From positions 1 through 64,000 of the forward strand of contig CAYPHJ010000007.1 in the NCBI GenBank assembly GCA_964410485.1: a stretch of 64,000 bases of DNA, in the 5' to 3' direction. A model generated the notes under the pieces. The model saw only the letters and a list, made by a program, of their open reading frames with translations, did not search any database and had not been told where the DNA came from. Shown in pieces: positions 35,182 to 43,795 of the stretch; the first letter of the stretch is position 1; each line of letters starts with the position of its first letter. The stretch comes from CAYPHJ01 sp964410485. Lineage in GTDB: Bacteria > Desulfobacterota > Binatia > UBA9968. A program made the translations under genes and the position numbers.

Positions 35182-37137
35182 ATGAGGGGGTTGGACGCTG
35201 TTCACTCCTTCATTGGCGGCTGGTCCGAAACGAAGCCTGATGCACAGGAACTCCACCTGTCTCATCTGGAGCGCGCCATTCAACAGGGCGCAACCGCCCT
35301 GCTTGCTTTGCAACATCCGGACGGCTCTTGGTGCTTTGAGCTGGAAGCTGATTGCACCATACCGGCAGAGTACATCCTGATGATGCACTACATGGGTGAA
35401 ATCGATGAGTCCCTTCAGCGCAAGGTCTGCTCTTATTTGCGCGCTCACCAGAGCCAGGATGGAGGATGGCCACTTTATTATGGCGGCCAGGCGGAACTCA
35501 GCTGTTCTGTCAAGGCCTATTACGCGTTGAAGCTCGCCGGTGACTCGCCTGAAGCGCAACACATGGTGAAAGCGCGCGAAACCATCCTTCGCCTGGGTGG
35601 AGCGGCGCGAACGAATGTGTTCACCCGGATCATGCTCGCCATATTCGGCCAGGTTCCCTGGCGCGCCGTACCGTTTCTGCCCGTGGAATGTGTGTTGCTG
35701 CCGCGCTGGTTCCCCTTTCACCTCTTTAAGGTTTCTTACTGGTCGCGCACCGTCATGGTGCCGTTGTTTATTCTGTACACGCTCAAGGCACGCGCGCGAA
35801 ATCCGAAAAAAGTATTCATTAGGGAACTTTTCCATACCGATCCCTGGCAAGAAAGAAAGTATTTTCCGATTCATTCTGCTCTCGGTCGTGCCTTTTTGCT
35901 TCTCGACCGCATGGGCCTCAAAATCGATCGTTGGGTGCCGCAATTGCTTCGCCGCCATGCTCTCAGGACCGCCGAAAACTGGATGGTTGAGCGGCTCAAC
36001 GGTGAAGGTGGACTGGGGGCCATTTTCCCCGCAATGGTGAATGCTTACGAAGCCTTGGATCTGTTGGGCTATGCCGCAGACCACCCGCTGCGAATGCAGG
36101 CCAGACAGGCAATTGACGATCTTCTGGTAGTCAATAAGGACTCAGCATATTGCCAGCCCTGCGTGTCTCCCGTGTGGGATACGGCTTGGGCGGTTATAAC
36201 CCTGCAGCAAACCTCGGCTGGCCGGGGACACCGGGCTGCCACTAAGGGACTCGATTGGTTAGCCCAAAGGCAGGTCCGCGATGAGCCCCAGGACTGGCGC
36301 TTCTACCGGCCCCATGTGCGCGGCGGCGGTTGGCCCTTCCAGTTTGTCAATTCTTACTATCCGGATCTCGATGACACAGCGGCCGTCGCGTACGCGATGC
36401 AAAAGAGCGGCGAGCGGCGCTACGAAGATGTATTACAACGGGCCGTCGAATGGATTTGCGGCATGCAGTCCCGTAACGGCGGGTTTGCCTCTTTTGATGC
36501 CGATAACGATCACACTTATCTAAACGAGATCCCCTTCGCCGATCATGGCGCGTTGCTCGACCCGCCAACCGAAGACGTGAGCGGGCGCTGTGGAATGATT
36601 CTGGGCCAATATGAGCCGTCGGCACAGACCCAACAGGCCCTTGCGCGCTGCCTCGAGTACCTTTTTCGCTGCCAGGAGCCGGAGGGCTCATGGTACGGAA
36701 GATGGGGGACCAACTACATCTATGGGACTTGGTCTGTTCTCATCGGCCTGGAGGAAGCCGGAGTGCCACCAGAGCACCCCGCCGTAAAACGCGCCGCTCA
36801 ATGGCTCAAGCTGATGCAGCGCGCCGACGGTGGATGGGGGGAAGGCTGCGATACGTATTTCGATTCGTCCAAGCGCGGCCAGGCGCAACGCAGCACCTCT
36901 TTTCACACCGCGTGGGCCGTGCTGGGATTGATAAGCGCGGGCGAGGTCCACTCCGATGCCGTTCGCCGTGGCATTCAGTTTCTTTTGCGGACCCAGCAAC
37001 ACGATGGGTTTTGGCACGATCCCGAGTTCAATGCTCCGGGATTTCCGCGTGTGTTCTATTTAAAATATCATGGGTACGACAAGTACTTTCCCTTACTCGC
37101 CCTGGCGCGCTATCGCAATCTCACCACGTCACCGTGA
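35182..37137 (+). CDS. shc: Squalene-hopene cyclase
   Basis: Cyclises squalene to hopene/hopanol at the membrane. The 651-aa protein has the catalytic DXDD motif as Asp395-Leu-Asp397-Asp398 in YYPDLDDTA. Many QW repeats are visible (QHPDGSWCFE, QSQDGGWPLYY, QSRNGGFASF, QEPEGSWYGRWG, QRADGGWGEG, QQHDGFWHDP), and the GWPLYYGG and WGTNYIYGTW regions are conserved. The start at 35182 is the first ATG in frame; upstream codons would overlap the squalene synthase gene. It is the core of the hopanoid pathway. Confidence 0.96.
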   Translation: MRGLDAVHSFIGGWSETKPDAQELHLSHLERAIQQGATALLALQHPDGSWCFELEADCTIPAEYILMMHYMGEIDESLQRKVCSYLRAHQSQDGGWPLYYGGQAELSCSVKAYYALKLAGDSPEAQHMVKARETILRLGGAARTNVFTRIMLAIFGQVPWRAVPFLPVECVLLPRWFPFHLFKVSYWSRTVMVPLFILYTLKARARNPKKVFIRELFHTDPWQERKYFPIHSALGRAFLLLDRMGLKIDRWVPQLLRRHALRTAENWMVERLNGEGGLGAIFPAMVNAYEALDLLGYAADHPLRMQARQAIDDLLVVNKDSAYCQPCVSPVWDTAWAVITLQQTSAGRGHRAATKGLDWLAQRQVRDEPQDWRFYRPHVRGGGWPFQFVNSYYPDLDDTAAVAYAMQKSGERRYEDVLQRAVEWICGMQSRNGGFASFDADNDHTYLNEIPFADHGALLDPPTEDVSGRCGMILGQYEPSAQTQQALARCLEYLFRCQEPEGSWYGRWGTNYIYGTWSVLIGLEEAGVPPEHPAVKRAAQWLKLMQRADGGWGEGCDTYFDSSKRGQAQRSTSFHTAWAVLGLISAGEVHSDAVRRGIQFLLRTQQHDGFWHDPEFNAPGFPRVFYLKYHGYDKYFPLLALARYRNLTTSP

Positions 37138-37150
37138 AGCGGATCTTTGG

Positions 37151-37225
37151 AGTAATGGAGTAAGGGAGCAGTGGAGTAATGCCCACCAATACTCCTGTAC
37201 TCCAATGCTCCAACACTCCGGCTTG
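37151..37225. repeat. Octamer tandem repeats in inverted arrangement between shc and hpnG
   Basis: The left half consists of tandem 8-mers (TGGAGTAA, TGGAGTAA, GGGAGCAG, TGGAGTAA). The right half is the complementary series (TACTCCTG, TACTCCAA, TGCTCCAA, CACTCCGG). The two halves can fold into a long imperfect hairpin just after the shc stop and directly before hpnG. It could act as a terminator or as an mRNA-stability element. Confidence 0.65.
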
Positions 37226-37229
37226 AGTC

Positions 37230-37931
37230 ATGCTCGGCATCATTGTCTCTCTGCCGCGCGAGTTAACGAGTCTAACTGATAAACAAATCTTAGCTGGAAC
37301 GGTTGAGCCTGTCGAAAACAACTTACTGGTGGCCTTGGCCGGCATGGGCGCCGAGCGCGCCTACAGAGCGGCAAGAACTCTGGTGGCAGAGGGCGCAACG
37401 GCTTTACTCAGCTGGGGTTGCGCGGGCGCTCTGGACGAGCGGCTTACGCCCGGCATTTTAATTCTCCCCAGAAAGATTTTTTCCGCCCAAGGCGAAAGTT
37501 TTTCAGTCAGTCCCGAATGGCATCAACGCCTGCACCAAAGTTTTTCCGGTAAGCTTTTCGTTGAAACGGCCCCTCTGGTTGAGAGTGCTATCGTGCTGAA
37601 GACTTCGGCTCAAAAACTGGCGTTGAGGGAACGCACCGGAGCCATCGCAACGGACATGGAAAGCGCTGCGCAGGCGCGGTTGGCTGTGGAATCGGGTCTG
37701 CCCTTTTTGACCCTGCGGGCAGTTGCAGATACGGTGTCGACAAAAATTCCGCATAAACTTCTTGAAGCCATTGAACCCACCGGAAGAATCAATGCTGCAA
37801 AACTTCTCAAAGGAGTTGCCCTTCGCCCCCAGGATTGGATCAAGATTGCGCGTCTCGGACGCGAGTTTCACGCTGCCCACAAAGCTCTCAGGCGAGTAAG
37901 AGATCTTGTTCTCGAATCTTCTCCCTATTAA
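37230..37931 (+). CDS. hpnG: Adenosylhopane nucleosidase/phosphorylase HpnG
   Basis: HpnG removes adenine from adenosylhopane to give the ribosylhopane intermediate. The 233-aa protein belongs to the purine nucleoside phosphorylase/MTA-nucleosidase fold: LLSWGCAGALDERLTPG, IATDMESAAQARLA (the nucleoside-binding Met-Glu-Ser) and LRAVADTVS with the catalytic Asp. Its place beside shc, hpnA, hpnB and hpnH supports the hopanoid assignment over general nucleosidase. No clear Shine-Dalgarno is seen; the octamer hairpin ends 4 bp upstream. Confidence 0.87.
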   Translation: MLGIIVSLPRELTSLTDKQILAGTVEPVENNLLVALAGMGAERAYRAARTLVAEGATALLSWGCAGALDERLTPGILILPRKIFSAQGESFSVSPEWHQRLHQSFSGKLFVETAPLVESAIVLKTSAQKLALRERTGAIATDMESAAQARLAVESGLPFLTLRAVADTVSTKIPHKLLEAIEPTGRINAAKLLKGVALRPQDWIKIARLGREFHAAHKALRRVRDLVLESSPY

Positions 37932-37973
37932 TCGTCATTGATTGTCCAGTCGATGCCGCTCTCAAGAGTCGCG

Positions 37974-38058
37974 AGTCTCGGGTTCCGGGTCCCGGATCTT
38001 GGATTTCCGTTTTCGAGTTTCCGCAGGGGGGGAAGTGGAGACCCCGGAACCCGAGACT
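37974..38058. terminator. Long inverted repeat between convergent hpnG and hpnB
   Basis: AGTCTCGGGTTCCGGGTC (37974-37991) is matched by GACCCCGGAACCCGAGACT (38040-38058) with one inserted C, an 18-bp stem with a 48-nt loop. It lies between two convergent genes (stop at 37931 and stop at 38067), where a bidirectional terminator is expected, but no T tract flanks it. The sequence also resembles the C-rich repeats around 55.2-55.5 kb. Confidence 0.5.
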
Positions 38059-38066
38059 AGAGACCA

Positions 38067-39191
38067 TTATGTCTCCCTCCGGTACACCCTTCCTTTCCAC
38101 CGGGTGCGTTCGCCCCGCCAGTAGCGCAACGCGGAAGTCCACGTCATGGCGACGAAAAGCCCCGCCACCAGAGGCAGACAGAGCGCCCAGGCAATTGAAC
38201 GGCCATAGAAGCGCAGAGTTGGCGCGTATGTCACCACCATGAGCGTCAGCGATACCAACGCAAGATATCGGACTACTGCCCGGTTCGAGACAAGCAAGGC
38301 CACGGGAGCAACGTAGACGACCAGCATAAGGACTGTGCACAGGAGCAGGAGCGGCGTGGAATAATGGAGCTGAGCAAAGGCCGCGCGCGCGACCATGTCC
38401 CAAATTTCCTTCAACCTTTTGTAGCCGCGAATGCTCTTTGCCGAGTGCGTAAGCCCAAGCCAGATTTTGAACCCCTCCGATTTGACCCGCTGAGCCAGCG
38501 TACAATCATCGATGACGGCCGATCTAATCGAACGGAACGCACGGATATGCTCGAGTAGTTGAGTTTCCAACAAAACACAGCCGCCCGCGGCCCCGGCCAC
38601 TCTCGAAACCGCTGAGTTCACCCGCGGAAAGGGGTAGAGCACTTTAAAAAAGTACACAAATGCCGGCATCAATAGCCTCTCCCAACCGGTGGACATCGAA
38701 GGCATGACCATAAGCGAAATGAACGGAATCCCTTCCCCGTGCATCTTTTCTTTAAGCGCGCGGATCGCGCCCGGCGCCAACTCAATGTCGGCGTCCAGCA
38801 ATAAAGTGCGGGGGGTCTTTATCTCTCGCCGCCCCTGTTCGAGTGCCCACAACTTGCCGCTCCAACCGGCAGGCAACGGCACGGCGTCGATCACGCGCAA
38901 ATTTGCGATTTCGATTTGGCGAGCCTTTGCGGCAGTATCGTCCTGGGAACGATCGTCCACCACGATGACGTTCATGTTGCATCCCTGACGAGCAATAGAA
39001 CGCAAAGTGCGTTGGATGACTTCAGCCTCGTTTCGGGCCGGAATCAACACTGTAATGTCCCCCAACTCCTCATTCCCGTAGCATTCTGGGGCTGCATCAA
39101 GCTTTGGCGCCGCGCGCCACAGCCACGAGGTCAAAGCAAAACCAACCCAGGCCAAAGTCGACAACACAGCTAAAATCAAAGCTGTCTCCAT
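38067..39191 (-). CDS. hpnB: Hopene-associated glycosyltransferase HpnB
   Basis: A GT2 enzyme of the HpnB family, 374 aa. It has an N-terminal membrane helix (about 4-25), ITVLIPARNEAEVIQRTLRS, VIVVDDRSQDDTA, LLLDADIELAPGAI (DxD) and AGAAGGCVLLE, and a C-terminal cluster of membrane segments (about 275-350). The exact reaction of HpnB is not settled in the literature known to me. It is divergent from hpnA (66 bp between starts), sharing a promoter region. Confidence 0.87.
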   Translation of the reverse strand: METALILAVLSTLAWVGFALTSWLWRAAPKLDAAPECYGNEELGDITVLIPARNEAEVIQRTLRSIARQGCNMNVIVVDDRSQDDTAAKARQIEIANLRVIDAVPLPAGWSGKLWALEQGRREIKTPRTLLLDADIELAPGAIRALKEKMHGEGIPFISLMVMPSMSTGWERLLMPAFVYFFKVLYPFPRVNSAVSRVAGAAGGCVLLETQLLEHIRAFRSIRSAVIDDCTLAQRVKSEGFKIWLGLTHSAKSIRGYKRLKEIWDMVARAAFAQLHYSTPLLLLCTVLMLVVYVAPVALLVSNRAVVRYLALVSLTLMVVTYAPTLRFYGRSIAWALCLPLVAGLFVAMTWTSALRYWRGERTRWKGRVYRRET

Positions 39192-39256
39192 AAGACACGA
39201 AGATAACCCAGCCGTTCCAATCGTTCCAGGCGACCGTTCGAGTTGAATCCGCGATC

Positions 39257-40291
39257 ATGCCATTGTACAGAAAAGCGATGCCCACTCTTGTAACCGGCGC
39301 GACCGGTTTGGTCGGCTCCGCCGTACTGCGCTATCTGATCACAGCGGGCCACAGGGTCAGAGCCCTCGCGCGTCCCAACAGCGACCGGCGCAATTTATCG
39401 GGACTTGACTGCGAAATTGTGGAAGGAGACCTTGCCGAGCCCGAGACTCTCGAGCGCGCAGTGCGCGGCTGTGAAGCTTTATTTCATGCGGCGGCTGACT
39501 ACCGGCTCTGGGTTCCCGATCCCGAAAGAATGCGCGCCGTCAACGTGCACGGCACCGTCTCGTTGATCCGTTCGGCAACTGCCGCCGGCGTATCACGCAT
39601 CGTCTATACATCGAGCGTTGCGACTTTGCGTTTAAGCGAAAACGGGTCCCCGGCAAATGAGGAATCCCGCGCCGAGCTCTCGGATATGATCGGACCCTAC
39701 AAGCGAACGAAGTTTCTGGCCGAACAAGAAGTCGAACGGCTGGTAGCCCAGGAGGGCGCGCCCGTAGTGATCGTCAAGCCCACAGCGCCGTTTGGCCCGG
39801 GCGATGTAAGGCCAACTCCCACCGGGCGAATTGTCGTAGATGCTGCCTCCGGCCGCATGCCCGCTTATATGGATACGGGGCTTAATGTGGTGCACGTCGA
39901 TGATGTCGCTGCAGGTCACTGGCAAGCTTACAAAAAAGGAGCGGTGGGAGCGAGTTACATTCTCGGCGGCGAGAATCGGACCTTACGCTGGATTTTGGAA
40001 ACCATCGCCGAACTGACAGGCCAGCCACCACCGAGAATTCGCCTCCCCTACTGGTTCGTCATCCCGGTGGCTTACATCTCAGAAGGGATCGCCCGCTTTA
40101 CGCCCTCAGGTGAACCGCGCGTTATCGTAGACAGCGTACGCATGGCTCGCAAACTGATGTACTTCTCGAGCGAGAAGGCGCGTCGGCAACTAGGGTATGC
40201 GCCTAGGCCCGCCGTTAACGCACTTAGAGACGCCGTCGAGTGGTTCACACAGCACGGCTACATCAAGCAACCGAAAAAATCCACGAAGTGA
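39257..40291 (+). CDS. hpnA: Hopanoid-associated sugar epimerase HpnA
   Basis: An extended SDR of the NAD-dependent epimerase family, 344 aa: LVTGATGLVGSAVLRYL (cofactor loop), FHAAADYRLWVPDP, YTSSVATLRL and active-site YKRTKFLAE. The ADYRLWxPD segment is typical of HpnA. The start could be ATG 39257 or ATG 39278, which is nearer the usual beginning (PTLVTGATG). It is divergent from hpnB. Confidence 0.9.
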   Translation: MPLYRKAMPTLVTGATGLVGSAVLRYLITAGHRVRALARPNSDRRNLSGLDCEIVEGDLAEPETLERAVRGCEALFHAAADYRLWVPDPERMRAVNVHGTVSLIRSATAAGVSRIVYTSSVATLRLSENGSPANEESRAELSDMIGPYKRTKFLAEQEVERLVAQEGAPVVIVKPTAPFGPGDVRPTPTGRIVVDAASGRMPAYMDTGLNVVHVDDVAAGHWQAYKKGAVGASYILGGENRTLRWILETIAELTGQPPPRIRLPYWFVIPVAYISEGIARFTPSGEPRVIVDSVRMARKLMYFSSEKARRQLGYAPRPAVNALRDAVEWFTQHGYIKQPKKSTK

Positions 40292-40324
40292 TGATTTAGC
40301 TTGAGGTCTCCCGCAGAGAAGATA

Positions 40325-40412
40325 CCCTCACCCTGGCCCCTCCCAGGCGGGGAGAGGGGAGTCTACGGAAGATCAGAAGCCCTCTCCCCTTTGGGAGAGA
40401 TGCCGGGTGAGG
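40325..40412. repeat. REP-like GC-rich palindromic element
   Basis: CCCTCACCCTGGCCCCTCCC near the left end pairs imperfectly with GGGAGAGATGCCGGGTGAGG at the right end. GGGGAGAGGGG/CCCTCTCCCC pairs inside. This is a widespread class of bacterial dispersed palindrome. It sits between convergent hpnA and hpnH and may serve as terminator for both. Confidence 0.65.
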
Positions 40413-40469
40413 ACGTAAATTGAGTTTTGAGGAAGTGAACCGCGCAATTACTGAGCAATGAAACAATTG

Positions 40470-41585
40470 TTACGCGCTTTTAAAGCTTTTACCCTGAGCG
40501 CGCAATTTGGCGCGAGCGGGTCTCGTCGATTCGGTCGAGTAAGTGATGGCCGGCGGCGGCGCGAAAGGTCCATCCGTAGTAGGGCCGCGCCACAAGACAC
40601 GCAAGGCTTTCAGCGGATGCTTCATGGCATCACTCACGGCACTCGCTTCGTAACCGCAGTGCGCCATGCAGTTGGCGCATTTCGGATTATTACCCGCGCC
40701 ATAGTGTTTCCAGTCCGTCTCTTCCAAGAGCGCCTTGAACGTGGGCGCATAACCCTCGTCGACCAGAAGATAACAGGGTTTTTGCCAGCCAAATATATTG
40801 CGGGTCGGATTGCCCCAGGGCGTGCACTGATAACTCTGGTTGCCGGCAAGAAAATCCAGAAAAAGACTGGAATGGTTAAAGCGCCACTTGCGCTTCTTGC
40901 CGAGCTTAAAAATATCCCTGAAGAGCTGCTGGCTCTGGGTTCGACGCATGAACACGTCCTGCCGCGGCGCGTGCTCGTAGGTGAATCCCGGGGAGATTGT
41001 CACGCCCTCCACCCCCAGATCCATGGCATGGTCGAGAAAGGCGGCCACTTCTTCCGGAGACTCGCCTTGGAATAACGTGCAGTTAACGGTGACTCTGAAG
41101 CCTCTTTGAATGCCTTTTTGGATCGCCACGACCGCCTGATCAAAAACGCCATCCCGGCACACTGAAGCATCATGGCGGTCGCGATTACCGTCGAGGTGAA
41201 TGGAAAACGTCAGATAAGGCGAGGGAGAGTAGTCATCCATGCGCCGGCAAAGCAGTACGGCGTTTGTGCATAGATAGACAAATTTTTTATGCTCGATAAA
41301 ACCGCGGACGATCTGAGGCATTTCTTTGTGGATCAACGGTTCGCCCCCGGCGATCGAAACTATCGGCGCTCCGGATTCCTCCATTGCCTCCATGCATTGG
41401 GCTACACTCAAGCGCCGATTCAAGATTTCTTCCGGATAGTCGATCTTGCCGCATCCGGCGCAAGCGAGGTTGCAGCGAAACAACGGCTCGAGCATCAGAA
41501 CCAGCGGATAGCGCTCGCGTCCGCGCAATCGCTGTTTTAAAACGTACTTCAAAACGCTCAACTTTTGCTTTACGGGAATGCTCAC
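40470..41585 (-). CDS. hpnH: Radical SAM adenosylhopane synthase HpnH
   Basis: HpnH joins a 5'-deoxyadenosyl group to hopene, starting the C35 side chain. The 371-aa protein has the radical SAM triad Cys38, Cys42, Cys45 (FRCNLACAGC), the SAM-binding SIAGGEPLIH, FSIHLDGNRDRHD, and a C-terminal domain with CTPWGNPTRN, KPCYLL and further Cys in CANCMAHCGYE. The start is GTG at 41585 with GGAGGG about 10 bp upstream. It is convergent with hpnA across a REP-like element. Confidence 0.93.
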   Translation of the reverse strand: MSIPVKQKLSVLKYVLKQRLRGRERYPLVLMLEPLFRCNLACAGCGKIDYPEEILNRRLSVAQCMEAMEESGAPIVSIAGGEPLIHKEMPQIVRGFIEHKKFVYLCTNAVLLCRRMDDYSPSPYLTFSIHLDGNRDRHDASVCRDGVFDQAVVAIQKGIQRGFRVTVNCTLFQGESPEEVAAFLDHAMDLGVEGVTISPGFTYEHAPRQDVFMRRTQSQQLFRDIFKLGKKRKWRFNHSSLFLDFLAGNQSYQCTPWGNPTRNIFGWQKPCYLLVDEGYAPTFKALLEETDWKHYGAGNNPKCANCMAHCGYEASAVSDAMKHPLKALRVLWRGPTTDGPFAPPPAITYSTESTRPARAKLRAQGKSFKSA

Positions 41586-42029
41586 CGTGAACGGCCCTCC
41601 CTACTGTTGTGCCATTTGCTCAAGAGCGGAAATATGATCCGTTCGCTGTCGGCATCCGTTTCGATAACATTGGAAGTTTGCGCCGAGCCGGCGCCACACG
41701 CAAACCCAAGGGCTCGCCAAAGGGCTCCCGTTAAAATCATGAGTTTTGGACCGCGCCGGTGCAAACGGCATCAACAGCCCAGCCTCAGAGAATAGAAACC
41801 TTTCTCACTTTATAGCAAATTATCTTAATTATGAAAATCAAGACTCGGTAATTTTTTCCGAATTTCCATCCCAAAAAAATGGCTCTTTTAGACAAATAGC
41901 TGGACAACCCCCTTGGTGCGCCAAGAGAGGCCCTGGAAGACAAGCACTGATGTAGGCTTTTGAAGATCGATATTTGCGCTGGCCGGACCCGCACCGCTGA
42001 GAGGCCGAGCCATGATTAGATATTGACAC
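41586..42029. other. Intergenic region downstream of a small ORF
   Basis: About 440 bp, with an AT-rich stretch at about 41800-41890. It should contain the hpnH promoter on the minus strand. No tRNA, repeat or additional ribosome-site-linked ORF was seen. Confidence 0.4.
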
Positions 42030-42158
42030 TCAGTTGGCGCGGACGATTTCCACTTCGTCGTTGTGAGGCTGCTTCTTTCTCCTGAAATATTCCCGCTTGG
42101 CAAGTTGAGTTGCTTGCCGCTTGCGGCGCCGCCAGTTGCGTCTAGCATTCTCTTTCAT
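42030..42158 (-). CDS. Small basic protein of unknown function
   Basis: A 42-codon reading frame with an excellent ribosome site: GGAGG at 42166-42170, 7 bp before ATG. The product is very basic, beginning MKENARRNWRRRKRQATQLA and continuing KREYFRRKKQPH before an acidic tail. Composition suggests RNA or DNA binding. No family is recognised and it may be spurious, but the ribosome site and uniform basic character argue for a real gene. It lies 93 bp downstream of the zinc-ribbon gene on the same strand. Confidence 0.42.
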   Translation of the reverse strand: MKENARRNWRRRKRQATQLAKREYFRRKKQPHNDEVEIVRAN

Positions 42159-42251
42159 TTCGGTGCCTCCATCAGTTTTCGCCGGTTCGGATTCTGCAAC
42201 TTCTTTTTTGCGGTCAGAAGGCGCGGCACTGGAACACGAAATTAGTCCGGG

Positions 42252-42731
42252 TTAATTTCGTACCGCGCGTGAACCCGCCGCCGCTTTTTTCTGCACGGCT
42301 AGCCTCGTGGCTAGACGATTCCGCTGCTTTAAGCAGGTAGATCGCGGGTTTTTTGCAGCTCCCTCATTCACGTCCTCACAAGCCAAGCAGGTCGGGCAAA
42401 TCCATCCGCCGCATTGACAGCGACCACGGGGTTTACCCACAAGGTCGGGCTTGCTCTGGAAAGAACAACGGCACTTAGGGCAGATCACCTCTATGATCCC
42501 TTCCAGGATTTCAAAATCTTCGGCAGGCGCTATCCGGCGCAGGGATTCCCCTTTCACCACCACTCGATATTGAAATAGCTCTTTTCCTATGGTGGTAGCC
42601 AACAACTCTCCTCCCCGGGTGAAGCAGGCCTTGATCTCAGTTGTGCCCTCTATCCGACCTTCGTATCCTGCCACTTTATGGCGCACCAAGGTTCCGTCCT
42701 TCAATTTGACCTCAATCTTACTCTCTGCCAT
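42252..42731 (-). CDS. Zinc-ribbon protein of unknown function
   Basis: 159 aa. The N-terminal ~75 residues form a beta-rich domain (IEVKLKDGTLVRHKVAGYEG, KELFQYRVVVKGESLRRI). A Cys-rich module (about 84-118) follows with CPKCRCSF, CQCGGWICPTC and LACEDV, probably two zinc sites. The C-terminus is basic (LKQRNRLATRLAVQKKAAAG). Together this suggests nucleic-acid binding. GAGGGG precedes ATG at 8 bp. A stable hairpin lies in its 5' leader. No known family was recognised. Confidence 0.6.
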   Translation of the reverse strand: MAESKIEVKLKDGTLVRHKVAGYEGRIEGTTEIKACFTRGGELLATTIGKELFQYRVVVKGESLRRIAPAEDFEILEGIIEVICPKCRCSFQSKPDLVGKPRGRCQCGGWICPTCLACEDVNEGAAKNPRSTCLKQRNRLATRLAVQKKAAAGSRAVRN

Positions 42732-42759
42732 GTTAACGCCCCTCGGGAGAAATAAGAAA

Positions 42760-42787
42760 GCCTCTGGCTCGTTTAAAGCTCAGAGGC
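42760..42787 (-). promoter_or_regulatory. Leader hairpin upstream of the zinc-ribbon gene
   Basis: GCCTCTG (42760-42766) pairs with CAGAGGC (42781-42787) across a 14-nt loop. On the minus strand it is followed by TTTCTTATTT, so it resembles an intrinsic terminator or attenuator some 29 nt before the ATG of the zinc-ribbon gene. No other gene lies close upstream on that strand, which favours a leader element. Confidence 0.4.
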
Positions 42788-42906
42788 CTTGCAAAGCAAG
42801 TAATATCGGTAAGCCCTAAAGAACGGTATCATTGTAGCATTCTCATCTGGTTAAGCAAATAGACAGGTCATATGAATAAGCGCCGTCATTTAGAGGAGAG
42901 ATTCTT

Positions 42907-43350
42907 ATGAAGAAGTACAAAAAAATTCCTTACGTGGGATCCGTTATGACCCCTTTCCCCTATTCCGTTGACACCGATGATGAGATTGAAGAAGTGGAGC
43001 GTTTGATTCGCGAGCACCGTATTCGTCATGTCCCCGTGCAGCAGGATGGCCGAGTCGTGGGAATTGTTTCCGAAAGAGACCTTTACCAATTGGGCGATCG
43101 GTTTTCGCCAAACACGGACAAGGCTCGTCTGCGAGCCCGTGATATTATGCGCGACGACCCCTATGTGGTCGGCTTCGACGCGCCTCTCAACGAAGTTGCT
43201 CTTGAGATGGCCAAGCGACGCATTGGGTCTGCGATCATCCTTCATCATGAAAAACTCGCAGGCATGCTGTCGGTAACGGATATCTGTCGTATTCTGGCTG
43301 AGATACTCGAGTCCGAATTTTCCCCTGGCACCGCCGATGACGTGGCATAA
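42907..43350 (+). CDS. CBS-domain pair protein
   Basis: 147 aa made of two CBS motifs: VGSVMTPFPYSVDTDDEIEE with HVPVQQDGRVVGIVSERDL (about 10-60), and ARDIMRDDPYVVGFDAPLNE with GSAIILHHEKLAGMLSVTDI (about 75-130). Such proteins bind adenine nucleotides and report energy state to partners. Nothing in the sequence shows the partner. GAGGAG lies upstream of ATG. Confidence 0.88.
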   Translation: MKKYKKIPYVGSVMTPFPYSVDTDDEIEEVERLIREHRIRHVPVQQDGRVVGIVSERDLYQLGDRFSPNTDKARLRARDIMRDDPYVVGFDAPLNEVALEMAKRRIGSAIILHHEKLAGMLSVTDICRILAEILESEFSPGTADDVA

Positions 43351-43419
43351 CGGAACTGCCGCCCTCGCGCCCGCAGAAGCCTACGCTCGAGGTGTTCCAC
43401 TCTCTGTTCATCCAACGGA

Positions 43420-43677
43420 TTAAAATCGTTCAGTTGCGCCAAGCCTGTTCTCGATGCACGCGCGGGCGAATTGGCGCAGATATTCTTCAGCCTCAACGTG
43501 AGTTTTGAAGCTACGCTGGCTCGTAAACGTAACCTCATGGCCGTTTTCAAAGTTAATATACCCGCTCCACGTCCATGCATAGCTGGCCGGGTCTTTCTTT
43601 AATATGCCGACGAAGCTTTGGTTGCGGTGAGAATCCCTTATCGTATACCTGCGTTTGTCTTCCATATCGGTTTTCAT
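43420..43677 (-). CDS. Small conserved-looking hypothetical protein
   Basis: About 85 aa: RRYTIRDSHRNQSFVGILKK, WTWSGYINFENGHEVTFTSQ, then a helix with VEAEEYLRQFARACIENRLG. The pattern (beta hairpin followed by an amphipathic helix) looks like a real small domain, but no family is recognised. The start is uncertain: 43677, 43665 and 43707 are all possible and none has a good ribosome site. Confidence 0.45.
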   Translation of the reverse strand: MKTDMEDKRRYTIRDSHRNQSFVGILKKDPASYAWTWSGYINFENGHEVTFTSQRSFKTHVEAEEYLRQFARACIENRLGATERF

Positions 43678-43795
43678 GCTACGACTGTACGGGTTGTGGA
43701 GCGTCATAGCAAACGTGAGCTGCCAGCGAGACCATCAAGGGGTAGATCGCCAGCATTTCGTTACAACTCTTGTGTTGAAGGAATCCTACAGTGAT

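Noticed and set aside
37151..37225. Regular repeats considered as a CRISPR array
   Set aside because: Units are 8 bp without spacers and are mirrored; no cas genes in the window.
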